A stretch of DNA of 60,000 nt, taken from Symsagittifera roscoffensis (Eukaryota; Xenacoelomorpha; Acoela; Convolutidae). The stretch is from positions 42,557,649 to 42,617,648 of the forward strand of contig NC_087068.1 of the NCBI RefSeq assembly GCF_963678635.1, given 5' to 3'. This document shows, piece by piece, positions 45,073-56,800 of the stretch. The notes below the pieces were generated by a model. It had not been told where the DNA came from. It saw only the letters and a program-made list of their open reading frames with translations, and searched no databases. The translations under genes and the position numbers were made by a program. Within the stretch, counting starts at the first letter, position 1; each line of letters opens with the position of its first letter.

Positions 45073-45136
45073 CTCTTCATTTTGTTCTCCTATACTGCTA
45101 TACTGTTCTCCTATACTATGTTGTTCAAGGCTTCTT

Positions 45137-45995
45137 CTAATTTTCTACTAGTGGCGTCACTAGTGGCGGTGTCACCCTGTCGATCCCAGGTAGCTTTGTG
45201 CTGGTCGAGATTCGGGCTTTGATTCTCTGCCTCGACGTCTTTTCATTATCCACCTCCGGATCCACCGATGCGTTGCCTAGCCCTAGTTTTCTATTCTCCC
45301 CAGTTCGCGTCTCCGAATTTGTCATACTCACAAAGTATCTTGACTGGCCTGATGTGTTTATGTCTTTGCTTATCGTTCTCACCACACCAAATTTGTCCAT
45401 GGTTCCAGTCTCTCTGTCGGTGTATGCCTCATTCTCCTGGGTCGAACTATTGAGGCTGACTTGAGATCCAAAGTCCACTTGCTCCTCATCTTCCTCTTCT
45501 TCCTCCTGGGATTCACCTTCATTTCCTGTACCCACTCCCATGGTGAATGGAAAGATGTTTCCGAAAATGTTCTTCATTCTTTCTGAGAACGATGAGGACG
45601 TTGTCTGTTTCTCCGTCACGCCTGCCATCATGGTGTTGTCTGTGGGAGATCTTCTAGTTCCCGGTGAAAGTGGCAAAATCCTGGCCTTGTTCTACCGGAG
45701 TAGATTCACTCGCCAGCCTTCTGTCTCTCCCCTCCGGTCCATGTATTTCCTGGTTCTCATTCATGGCCTGGTCCGAATGGACCTCCACTTCTAGCATAGC
45801 TTTTCGCTCTTCTGAGGACTTCTGACTCCTGTTTTCAACCATTCTGCCTGAAACCGTCTCCCCTTTGTCGGTCCGGGTTCGTGTGATCCGTTCCACAAAA
45901 GGGTCGGTCATTGCTTTTCTTTGCTTTTCAGGTATAAATTTCCTAGAGCTATCACCTCGTTTAGGTATTCTTGACTTGTCTAGACTCATTTTCAC
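45137..45995 (-). pseudogene. gag N-terminal region (copy B)
   Basis: Frames 45654-45995 (basic, KMSLDKSRIPKRGD start) and 45137-45676 (SFSERMKNIFGNIFPF, an acidic EEEEEDEE run, then S/T-rich). Likely the matrix-like N-terminus of Gag, with membrane or assembly function unknown. A micro-duplication at 45085-45120 (TTCTCCTATACT repeated) separates it from the coiled coil. Copy A versions are more decayed. Confidence 0.55.
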
Positions 45996-46218
45996 TATAT
46001 CACTTCTTATATCTATCCACTCAGTTCGATTGTTAGTGTCCTTTTGATCTGACTACTGATAATAATAACACAACACAATAAATTCCAAAAGTTTCTACTA
46101 AATAGTGACCAAGAATCCTTGTATGTTACCACAGCACAGCGTATTTACAACTTATTCTTAATAATCGATTATTAGGCCGAAGATTTGAGAACTAGCACAG
46201 TATGATGATATCAGTCAA

Positions 46219-46548
46219 TTAAAAAGATAGTGTATTCCCTACCCAATCAAGCACAAACTGTTGATTTAAAACCAGATATAACAAAATAAAAATATTTCTA
46301 TGAAAAACGTATGTGTATTGTACTTTTAGTCGGTCGCAGTACAGCAGTCGAACTTGTTTTATAAAGAAAGAGCTTTCCCTGCTTGGTGCTGCACCAAACA
46401 GACAAAACTTAAAGGCAGTAATTTTCTCAAGTGGGCGTCTATTGCACCCACTGAGTCCTGTGTTACCTATCTGCCTTCGGACTGCCCGAGCTAGACCTAC
46501 TGAAATCCTCAGGGCAGTCACTTTTCTCAAAAAAGTTTTGGATTTCAA
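46219..46548 (-). CDS. Small conserved leader ORF (copy B)
   Basis: 109 codons. Matches 16446-16814 over its first 60 residues (LARAVRRQIGNTGLSGCNRRPLEKITAF, here cited in two parts: LARAVRRQIGNT and CNRRPLEKITAF). Its C-terminal half is diverged. Because copies A and B are separate insertions, survival of the frame in both is mild evidence for a gene. No family known. Confidence 0.3.
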   Translation of the reverse strand: MKSKTFLRKVTALRISVGLARAVRRQIGNTGLSGCNRRPLEKITAFKFCLFGAAPSRESSFFIKQVRLLYCDRLKVQYTYVFHRNIFILLYLVLNQQFVLDWVGNTLSF

Positions 46549-46744
46549 TCCACACCAATGAGTTACAAACTCCTTTTTTTTATAGACTTATTGTCGCGAA
46601 TATCCGAGTTTGGACCTGTTTTGTTTTGGTCTGGTCTTTTTTGAAAGGCAAGTTACCAGTGCAGTCACTGGTTCCTAGCCTGTCTCTTAATAACCTAACA
46701 CCCCTCACTATTATCTTTTCTTCTGTTTACTTAAGTCCTTAAAC

Positions 46745-46947
46745 AAAAATAATACCCCTCCGGGTTGACAAAAAACAGTACCCCTCAGGATTGGCAAAAA
46801 AAAGGCCCCTTCGGATTGGCAAAATTGAGACCCCTCCGGATTGAGACCCCTCCAGTTTTGTGAAAACAAGACCCCTCCGGATTGGGACCCCTCCGAATCA
46901 GGAAAAATTTGGACCCCTCCTGATTGGGACCCCTCCGGTTTTGTAAA
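46745..46947. repeat. Degenerate 25-bp minisatellite (copy B)
   Basis: About nine units of the GACCCCTCCGGATTG core, some shortened to 16 bp or with TTTTGTGAAAA in place of GGCAAAA. It is in the same place as the regular 11-unit arrays of copy A, so the array has expanded or decayed independently since the copies separated. Confidence 0.8.
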
Positions 46948-48847
46948 ATTAGCTTTTCTGAGATTTCCTTGATTTTCAACATATACCCCTCCGGATAAGC
47001 TCTCCGACGCTATTATGCTGTTTGTATCAACTAGGAAGGGTATGTGGTCCTTCCCTAGACCCTTCCGGATTGAAGTTAAGCCTCTTATTTGACAATTCAC
47101 GCTAACGGTGAAGGGTCTTATCGCTAGCCTAATTTCGGCTCTATCAAGGTTTTCTGGTGCCTTTAGCCTTCCCTAATCTTCTAGAACAGCGTAAAATTGC
47201 CTTATTCAACCGTTTCTACCCTTTGGTACGGGATGTAAGGGCTTTCCAAAAAAAAATTTTTTAAAACGTGAGGGTCTACCCTCCCGAATTGGTGAATTTG
47301 CTAAAAACAATCTCAAAAAATTTTCACGCTTACTTTTTCGAACAACTTTGATTCTTATTAGTAAGCTCAGCTAATTTCTGATCTAATGGTACCAAGATTA
47401 ACTAGATTTGTCCAGTAGTTCCAAAGTTAATAACCAAAACATCTTTTTTCTAAAGTCAAGAAATTTCTCTCCTATAGGTTCCGCCTAACTTTTTCCGCAA
47501 TTCTGTTCTGTTCGACCTAAAATTTATTGATCCGAGCTCACAAGGCCTATACTTGTCTAGTTCAATGCAAGAATAACCGATCTAAAACGCTTTAGTTGAA
47601 AAAATTTTCGAAAAATTATGCTACCTGGACCCCTCCGGATTGATGAATCCACTGAACCAAACACGTTAAGTTCGATTTCTCTGTAATCCGGAAGGCTTTC
47701 GGTAAACGGGTCTTAAAACCTGTATATTCACTAGTCTACGTTGTCCGAGCAACTATTTTTCTGTCCTAACTCAAAAATCTCAAAATTTTTTTTGATTTTA
47801 TAGTGTTCCGTTTTCTCAAAAATCGCGAAAATTTGGTTTTTGGTACCAAAATAGTTCCAACCACTTCTGAACTAAACTCAACCGGTTCTACCTATTATAC
47901 TAGCACAGTTACAAGATAACTCACTAATTTAGCTTTTTTTCCAATTCAAAAAGATCGATATTTCAAAAATCGCGGTTTGTGGGGGGATCAAATTATCGCT
48001 ATTTTGACCCTAAAAATCGGTCCGCCTACTGTGTTTTTTACTGAAAAACGATATAGGAGTATTAATATAGTCTTTATAAGTAATGATATTAGTAACACTA
48101 TACCCCTGCGGGTTTGTTCAATATCCGAATTAAGGTGCTTAACTCGGATTTTCGCAGTTCGGTGAAGGGTCACTACAGTGCAGCACTGTCGAGCCCCCCA
48201 CAGATTACTACCTTATTTTTTGTACCAAAAGGGATACAAAACTTGTTAACGATACCCAACAGTCGACTGTCGTTGTCGTTGAGCCCCTCCTTGTTGCTCC
48301 TTGTACTGCTTGCCGGATCAGTCTTCTCCCAAGACCCCTCCGGATTGAGCGCAAATCAGCAGACCCTTCCGGATTGAGCGCAAATTAGCATTAACGTGCT
48401 TAAATACTCAAACAACCCTACAGTACAAAAAGTACAAAAGGGCTACAAAAATGATCGTAACAATCCTGATTGATATAAATGCCTGTAACAACAATATATC
48501 TATCAACAACAAACGGGAGGGTCGGATCACATCTTGTCTGGAGGGATGATTTCTTTTGATTTTTTACTTTTTTCTTAAACTGTTTTTGGTTTATTTCGGT
48601 TATTTTTTATGTTTTTAGTTTTTCTTGGGTACTATACTACTTTTTGTTTGGTTTATATATATCTTTAAGTGTTTTTGGTCACGGATCACTCAAGAGATGA
48701 CGGGACCGCTAATCCCCCCACCCTTCCTCGTTCGTGAATTTTCGGTCTTAACTAGGTTAAAAAGCTATTCACGGGAATACGGAAGGCTTCCGCGTTCCGA
48801 ACTACCCCTCCGCCCCGGCGGTTAGGGCCTTTTAAGGGCGTTATTAT

Positions 48848-48873
48848 GAGCATCCGCTCGGCGCGGAGTGCTC
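48848..48873. other. Leader hairpin near the primer site (copy B)
   Basis: GAGCATCCG pairs with CGGAGTGCTC (one bulged base) around a CTCGGCG loop, 42 nt downstream of the primer-site candidate in element direction. It is where packaging or dimerisation signals occur in retroelements; the role is inferred. Copy A keeps only GAGCA/TGCTC. Confidence 0.35.
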
Positions 48874-48914
48874 GTTAACAGTTCTGGCGGTCATGATGTT
48901 TAAAAGAATAACAA

Positions 48915-48926
48915 CCAGGAGCGCCA
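48915..48926 (-). promoter_or_regulatory. Candidate primer-binding site (copy B)
   Basis: The minus strand reads TGGCGCTCCTGG, starting 12 nt after the 5' LTR end, identical in sequence and spacing to copy A 24431-24442 while the surroundings differ. The tRNA is not identified. Confidence 0.42.
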
Positions 48927-48938
48927 TAAAAACATCAG

Positions 48939-49847
48939 TGTAACATTCGCCCGGAAGTACATATCGACGAAAAATAAAGCTAGGTTCTAAGACGACTGGC
49001 CAACGTCTAAAAAGGGCTCTACATGCTTTTCACCGTCTCTACCAAAGCCAGTTCTTTTGGTGGTCTTTTCAACATCGGGTCGACAAAAACGTTACTGTTC
49101 TCCGGCTTCGACCAGAACGCTCAAATTAACCTAATTACATGCAAAATGGTGAGCTCATGGCTGCGTCTCAGTATCACCAGACCACGAGGTCACTCCTAAA
49201 AACAGGACTACAACTACTTACTGTGTTACTATAGTTTTTGTTCAGTAGATAACAATCATCATCTCCATCGAAGATGGATCAACCCTTTTCTCCAACTCCT
49301 AGCTTCTCATCGTCGTAAAATGAATTCAGATGTTAAATAAATTCAATTCAAGACATAACCAGGAAGCTAAGAGTTTGTATAAAATGATATGAGTCCAAGT
49401 CCCGAGACCCCTCCGGATTTTTGAATCCGGGTAAATAACAACCTTGTCTTCTTTCCGGAAGGCTGCTTTTCCACCCTTCACCGTTGTTGTGAACGGCCTT
49501 GCAACGATTGTAGCGGCACAATCGTTGCAACTCGGAACGGTCTCTGCTGACTCTGCAATTCGTTGAGGTTTTTCTATCACAATTCTCGTAGTTATCGCTA
49601 TCGCAACTATTGTTCTGATTTTCTCTGGTTTTCTTCCAAAATGGCCGATTCTGACGTTTCTCAGAAATATGACGTCATACTTCGAAATTTTAAAAATTTG
49701 AAATACCAGAATATTCCAGCCTTCACAGTTTGACTAATCGTTCCAATAACACTGCTAATCCTTCAAAACTGCTAATTCGGAAGGTTAGCTGCTAATAACT
49801 CGAAATTGCCGAATCTGCATTTTCGTCAATTCTGGTCGAATGTCACA
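48939..49847 (-). repeat. 5' LTR of copy B
   Basis: 909 bp, TGTAACATTCG to CGAATGTCACA on the + strand. It carries the hairpin arms CCGGATT and AATCCGG at 49413-49430. It ends 734 bp from the EDC4 start codon. Minus-strand promoter elements are expected here, but I cannot assign a TATA box or polyadenylation signal with confidence. Confidence 0.93.
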
Positions 49848-50580
49848 GTTCAAAAAACATGCAACGAAATTAATATTTCCGTCGATGATCATAAACAGCT
49901 GAAGAAAATCTAGTTTGCGTAAAATTTTGTCCTCTAGTAGAGTTTCTTTAAGCGGAGAATCTCCCTCGCAGTACTGGTTGCGAACGATGATTGTGTACTC
50001 GGCACGGCACCGTTAACAATTAAACTATTTTAGGAGAAATTTTTCATTTACAGAGCCAATGAAACAAAAAAGCGCAGCTTTCTATTAGTATATGATAGAA
50101 CTGTAGCCTCATATCAGTTCAAACTTTTTGAGTTTCTTTCAAATCCGGTTTATTCTGTGCAGGTGTTAGTTTTCTCAATCTGGTTGGCGTGACTCCAAAC
50201 CAGCTGGTTCTCTTTATTTCTTTCTCACGTTATACTTTTCTTATCCATATCTAGAAAATTCCTAGGGTTTTGACTGGAATATGTGATGAAGGGACTCTTT
50301 TTTATGATACTTTTGACGTTCTGATTATCTTCAAGAACGCCTAACTGTTTTGTATGAAATCTGTTTTGAGACAACAGCTATGAATTTTGCATCATTTTGC
50401 TCTGTTTGCTTATATATTAATGAACACTTCCCACATTAAGTTGGCCCTAGATAACAAGTTCTTGGTAATTAACAAAAATATTTTTTTTCTGGACAATATG
50501 AATGACGATTGATGACGACAACCTGTGTTAGCTTGATAGTTTTCCTCCTAATGATTCTAGTAAAGTTGCATTTTTTCAGA
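49848..50580. other. Host sequence upstream of EDC4
   Basis: AT-rich and without a supported ORF. It should hold the EDC4 promoter and any 5' untranslated exon, or the end of a first intron. The only clear signal is the acceptor TTTTTTCAG ending at 50579. Confidence 0.4.
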
Positions 50581-50830
50581 ATGGATGTAAAACTTTTGAC
50601 CCACTGCATTCCTGCGAAAGACCTGAAGGTCAGTTTTTCAGCATCACATGATGCAGTAAATGAAAGCGTGTTAGCCGAAAATGTCACAGTGTATTCTAGC
50701 ACAGAGTCGAGTTCTCAGGCTTCAAGAAAAATATTTGCAAGAGACCTAACTAGATATGACTGGGAACAAAAATATCACACAGGAAATTTGGTTACTTCAA
50801 ATTCTGAATATTTTGCCTATGCTTTACGAG
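50581..50830 (+). CDS. EDC4: EDC4 coding exon 1
   Basis: Begins MDVKLLTHCIPAKDL and ends in YDWEQKYHTGNLV ... AYALR. Donor GTAAGA at 50831. An upstream ATG at 50509 would need translation through the polypyrimidine tract and acceptor, so 50581 is preferred. A further upstream exon cannot be excluded. Confidence 0.75.
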
Positions 50831-53800
50831 GTAAGATTATCGATATTAGTTGTAATTAATCTAATAAAGAGTTCAAGGTTCATCTGATTTTTTTGCGTCA
50901 GTGAAGACAAAATGATTTTGTTTTAGGTTTGCAGACAAACTTTTGCATTCGAATTATGCATCGACAAACCGGTAGCAAGACGCTCATCAAGAACTTTGTA
51001 CACAATATCTGCGATCTTGCTTTTGCCTCGCATTCAAATGTTATTCTTGGAGCTGTGGATGTTATGGGAAACTTCAGTATTTGGGAACTGAAAAATAAAG
51101 GGGGTTCGACTCTTGATTTCACTGTTCTTTGGTCTGTCAAAACCTCAGATGCAGTTTCGTCTGATAACCACAGGTAATTTTTGAAATCAAAGTGTGGCTT
51201 CATGTAGTTTAAGAAAATTATTTTGGCGGCAAATCTAAATGATCCAGGTTGAAATGGCAACCAATGATGGGCCCGCCAGTTTGCGAAGGTGACTCAGATA
51301 GCCAACTAGTGGAGCCGCCGCCCCTTTTTGTGGTCACAACTGACAAAACGGTGAATGTGTTTGATCTCGATACGTTGGCAATGAAATATGAAGATCAGCG
51401 TGATCTCAACTTAAAAGACATAAGGTGAGAATTTGTTCACTTATCCTTGAATTATTCTATTTCGTCGAAATGCTTTCGTTTTTGTATACTGATTGACCAC
51501 AGAATATGTGAGTTTGCGACTGAATCGATAGAAAATTTTGCAACTGTGATCGCAATTTTTTAGTGACTCGTACATTTGCATCAAAGACAACGGAGGAGTT
51601 GTTACGGACTGTGATGTTTCGCCCGATGCTCAAATCCTTGCAACAGTCTCACAAGATGGATGCATGAAATGTTTCCAACTCTTATTCGACAAAACCCCGC
51701 CGTCCTCAAGATGTCTGCAAAACTTTCAGCCGCATAGCAAAAGCAGCAAATTGTCATCTCTGCTTTTCTGTGATAACCACAGGGATCCACATGTTACAGA
51801 ATCTTTTTGGCGGTTCTTTGTTACAGGAGCTGATTTCAACCGAGAAATCAAACTGTGGTGCGCTTCGACGTGGAAGCTGCTTCAGACTATAACATTCGAG
51901 CGAGATCCGCAGCCCATGATGAAAGCAGCGATGGATCCTACGGGTCGCTATGTAGTTCTTACTGATGTAATGAGAGAAATCATGTACATTTTAACTCTGA
52001 AAAAACACCAGAACAAAGATAAATCTGGATACGCTGCTTTCTTTGTATGCACTGAGTATAAATTATCCTCTCCTGTACTTTCATTCTCAATCTGGCAAAT
52101 TCAGACGGAAGAAGACGATGACGATGAACATGACAGAGGGTCAAACGAGGTCGTCATAAAAATGACTTCAATTAACACGAAAACTATGCAGGAACTCGAA
52201 GTCAGAGTGACGTCTGACTTGTTCAACCCAGGCACTCACTTGATTCCGAAAGGTTTAGCTGCTGCTGTTCCAATCAAGCCTCAGGTGTTGCCTGTTCCAA
52301 AGCCAGGTGGTGAGAATAACAACAATGATCAGGAGGAGTTTGATAATCAAGATGGAAGCCAAGACGAAGAATTCACGGACGTTGATTCAATCAACGAAGA
52401 AATTGAGCCTGTTAAAATGGCCAATTTGAAAAGCAGAGCAACAGAAGAGGAATCGTTGGACATAGAGATAGAATGTGAAGAGATCGAAACTCTAGATGAT
52501 GACAATGATGACTCTAACGAGCTTTTGGGTCCGAACTCATTTGGGGAGAAGTCTGCTGCTTCAAAAACCAGTAAGGTTTCAAATAAAGTCATTATAGCTG
52601 AATAGGAACGATTATTATGGTTTTTAATCGTATGTTTGGCTCGCGGCTTAGTTGTCTAAACTAAAATGCATTGATTTTGCTTTTTTTCAGGTGGTGATTT
52701 TTCACTAATTCATCCTTATAGCAGATATTGGTTCCTGATTACACTTGCGAAGCGAGTGTTTTAGTACGAACCTTTTTTTTCAACCTAAATCGCAAATATT
52801 GGGGCCACTTTTGGGGCACATGTACTATTGATAGCATGTGCTTGGACATTCGATTAGTTATACATTAACACGGTTGATGTACTTTAAATTCATCAAATGA
52901 ACCGAAAAAAGCTATTTGTGTCAAACAACATACCAATGATAAAAAAACTCGATTTCAAAAATTTACCTAATTTATTGATCTAACTCAAGATATCTCGCAA
53001 TTTTTTGAACTGCATAATTTATACCAAATGTGGCTTTATTTTTTGCGATTTATTACATGCAAACGTAGCCGAGTTTTTGCTAATTCTAGGCATGTTTCTA
53101 CTTTTTCTTATTTCACTTGATAGAGCTGCATTTTGGTCGTGTTTGCGAAGCACAGCTGAGCCTCTGTGTAAAAATCATGAGTGCTGCTATCGTTTTTCAG
53201 AAGTACAAGCTACGAACGGGCAAGACGCAAAGAACAGTAGCAATTTCGGAGGCTTCGACTCCTGGGACGATGACCCGAATAATTCACAACTCACGAATGT
53301 CACGCAAAGTCCGACACTGATGCCAGGATTCAGTGGACCCACGAAGAAACCCAACACGCCAAAACTTAGTCGGGAGAACTCAGAAATAAATGACAATGTA
53401 ATGAAGTTTTTCCAGACGCCCCAAGGACCCGATCGACAGAAGAAAAATGAATCTGACGCGGATGCATTGAAGGCACTTATTGGAATCGGAGGAACAACAT
53501 CTGAAGAGAAAAAGAACAAACATAAATCTAATAACCAAAATCACATACAGGCACACCCTGCTGGGGATTCCGCGCAACCATTGATTAGCTTAGCGCCTAG
53601 TGCATCACCTGCAGTTACAACTCAGGTTGACATGAGTGAAATTCTATCTGCTTTGAAGACCATTCAGGATAATCAAACAATGCTTGAAAAGAGATTGGAC
53701 AAGTTGTCAGCGTCGATAGTAGCGAATCAGAAAGAATCCAAAACTGTTCTAAAGGATACAATTGGAAGTCAAGTCAAGAATGAGATGAAGCTGCAAGTTG

Positions 53801-56800
53801 TCCCTACTGTAAACAAATATATGCAGCCTATTGGAGACAATGTAAGCACGTTGGTGTCTCAGAAATTGACATCTACTGATGCTGTTATGAAAGTGAGTAA
53901 TCTTTTTTAAATTTTCAGCGATAACGTCTAATTTTCTGCTTGCGATTAGTAAGCGTCATCTAATGGGACCATGGTCGTTTTTGAGGAATCAACTTGTCAA
54001 ACAGAATCATTTGATAGCTTGATGTATATTTAACGAAATTCAGCGTTTGATGTTGCGCATATGACCTAGAGGTAACGTCCGTGCGTATGTTAACAGAGGG
54101 CCAAAGTTCGAATTCGGCCAGGAGCTTTTTCGCAAACGGAAAACTTTCCGGTTCGTTTTTCATGTTTGCCCTTGCGACAAGAAAGGGTATTACAACCGGG
54201 TCCTAGAGTTTTTTTCCAGTAAATAACTTAGGTCACAGAATGGTCAAATTAGGAATGGTTCATTTCAAGACATGCTAAATTTTTTTGAAATTTCAAGTAA
54301 AGTACCTCATCTAGGTAGTTGAGTTAATAAGGGGTACGTTTGGGGCAGTAATTATGTTTTCAAATAACTTTATTGAAAAATGTTGATTTTTTCGGCTTCG
54401 CGGTTTTCGACCTAGTTTCCATCGGTTCATTTTCTATTTCTTAAATATGATTTATTATCTGGTACTAATTTTTATCAGCCTAATTTGTAAAGCATGGATT
54501 TTGTTTTGGTGGTAATTTTTTTTTACTATAATTGAAAGTTCCATAATTTGTCATTTTATTACACAAGCAAGGCTTGTGTTATAGTATGAACTATATTTTT
54601 TTCCAACCTAAGTAGCAAATATTGTTGCGGCGCAAATATTGTTGCGATGAAATGTGTTCATTTTGAAAGTGTTCTTTTTGATCAATAGCCAGCTATTAAA
54701 TACAGCCAATGCTAAGGATTTTAACACAGACTATTATTGTTCCGACTATGGTAACGAAAGTAACGGAATATTTGTGCTCGGGGTGTTTTTTTTCTTCAGA
54801 CAAATTTCGACTTTTTAACTAGCCATTTTTGACGGGATTGTTTTTTATATCATTCAAAGAATATTGTTATCCTGAGCTTAAATTTAGAAAGATATTTCAC
54901 CTGTGATCATTTTTTGGAAAGTTATGGTGGTATAAAATTGCGATTTTGGCCAATTTGGGACTATTAACGCGGAGATTTAATCCGTCATAGAAATCGTTCC
55001 AAATTGGTTGAAGGAATATTATTTTCCATAATTGATTTGTTACTAGGAGCGAACTTTATCACTTTGTTTTTAATACGGCGCGTGGGGTGATGATTTTCAC
55101 AAAAATCTCCAATTAAAAAAACTGAATTTTATTTTGTTACATTTAATTTCTTCATGTTATTAATGCTCCACAGACTGCTCTATAAATTGAGGCATGTTAA
55201 TTGGTAACTTTCTTTCTTTTTCAAATTGAATGGTACTGCTAATGCGTCATAATTGGTGTGCGTCACTTAAGAATTTTTTAGACTAAAAATTTTACTCATT
55301 CAGTTTTTCACAAAAGCGTTATCGGTCATATTTTTGCTTGTGCATGCGAAGTGTCTGATTTTGAATAACTTAGTTTTTTTAAGTTTTTTTTTTCGTTTAA
55401 ATGGTTTCGGCTGATGTTGCATTGGTTAAGTCATTTGATATTTTGTAATTCCGACGGCAAATTTCTTATTCGACAAAATCAGGTATTACATGGAGTAAAA
55501 TCATAAAATGTATGCGGTTGGGTTTTTTAATTTTATAATTTTTTTAATTTCTATTTTTTTGCGACGCTTTCGAAGTTGCGGCTAGGCCTAATTTTTTTTC
55601 GTTCAATCGAAACATCATATTGTGTGATTTTTTTCTGCTCAAGCGGCTACCCCCGAATATTTTTACACAAAAATGTATAATTAGGATTCGCTAAACAGTC
55701 AAATTTTTGAGTTTTTGACCATTTTTTTTGAAACTTTTGATTTTTTTTCGATAACTACCCTGTAAATTTTTAGGTTAAGTTTTCAAGTTCAATCGAGAAG
55801 TCCGGTTATGGTAATAGTTTATACTTAAGCGGTAACGACCTTCTCATTGCAGAAAAAAAAGTGATAGGTTTCGGAAATTCAAGTTTTTGAACTTTTGACC
55901 GTTTTTAGGAACTTTTTGTTTTTCTTAGAAACTATCCTATCAAATTGAAAACGTTTTTTACTGAACTCTACCGTTGGACTCGGCTTATTAAATAGTATAT
56001 CTATCAAGTCTCATTTTAGTCCAACAAGTTGCCCATTTAGCGTAAAAGTACGTCCATACTAAGGACGAGAAAGGTCTTGATTGCGATTCGTACTGTTTTT
56101 TTTTGATAATTTAGTTCTCTCATTATCGTTCCTCTGATTATTTATTTTAGCATTTTTTCCGAGTTATGGGATTTTCTTCTGGATTACACGATTTTTTCAA
56201 GTTGTTAAATCAAATTCATTTTATCAATTGGGAACGTTCAGCATGGAGGTGAAGTTCATGCTTAAGACGAGAAAGGTCTGCGTTCGAATCTGGTCAGGAC
56301 CGTTTTTTGCCGACTATTTGTATGACTATGGCTTATTTTTCTACCTATTTGCCACAGATCAAATTTTGCTTATAGTTTAAGGGGCTTACATGATAACTCA
56401 AAACTCTTTCAATCTATTTGGGTTATAGTGCATGTAATTAAGTTCCAACAAAATTTGCTGATTTTTTTGATTACGATTTTTAAAGTTTTTAAAAACTTTT
56501 TCTTGATATTTTCTGTGCATTCCATTCTTCTCTGTTCCGAAGCATGTAATGATTGTCGGCTTGTCTTGAATTTTTGAAATCATGATTTTTGATTACTATC
56601 AGTTGAAAATTTTATGAACGTCAATATTTTTTCCTCCAGGTGAAAAATGTATGAACGCCAATATTTTTTCCTCCAGCTCACGTAGTTTGATTTTGAAGTT
56701 AGCTTTTATGAGTCAAAAGAGTAAGATAATGGCTAGATTGCACTTACTCTTTTAATGTTTTGAAGTTTTCAAAAAATATATTTGAAGTATGTTGCTGTTT

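Larger units (their letters stand above)
45996..48914 (-). other. Leader / 5' untranslated region (copy B)
   Basis: About 2.9 kb between the primer-site candidate and gag. It contains the small ORF 46219-46548, a degenerate minisatellite at 46745-46947, single cores GACCCYTCCGGATTG at 47065, 47630, 48333 and 48362, and a hairpin at 48848-48873. Compared with copy A it has an extra segment near 47455-47580. No other supported feature. Confidence 0.6.
25507..49847 (-). mobile_element. Copy B: complete 24.3 kb Ty3/gypsy-type LTR retrotransposon with macro-domain and accessory polyprotein regions
   Basis: Bounded by two direct LTRs (25507-26406 and 48939-49847) that are about 97% alike by eye. 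Minus-strand order: LTR, primer-site candidate, leader, gag, protease, RT, RNase H, integrase, macro domain, spacer, accessory polyprotein, 3' non-coding region, LTR. Gypsy class follows from RT-RNase H before integrase and from the motifs. Usual Ty3/gypsy elements are about 5-12 kb, so this is two to four times longer; leader (2.9 kb) and accessory region (about 9 kb) account for most of the excess. Nonsense and frameshift breaks make it non-autonomous now. Five bases on each side (CTCTT and GTTCA) do not match as a target-site duplication. Confidence 0.9.

Noticed and set aside
50509-50583. Upstream ATG extending EDC4 by 24 residues with a hydrophobic start (signal-peptide look)
   Set aside because: The extension translates the polypyrimidine tract and acceptor of an intron or trans-splice site; EDC4 is cytoplasmic.
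53005-53200. Coding sequence before EDC4 exon 5 in the same open frame
   Set aside because: It lies in the dispersed intronic repeat and precedes a good TTTTTCAG acceptor whose phase fits exon 4.
54060-54140. Functional tRNA gene
   Set aside because: A- and B-box-like blocks exist, but acceptor and T-stem arms do not pair; treated as a tRNA-derived repeat.
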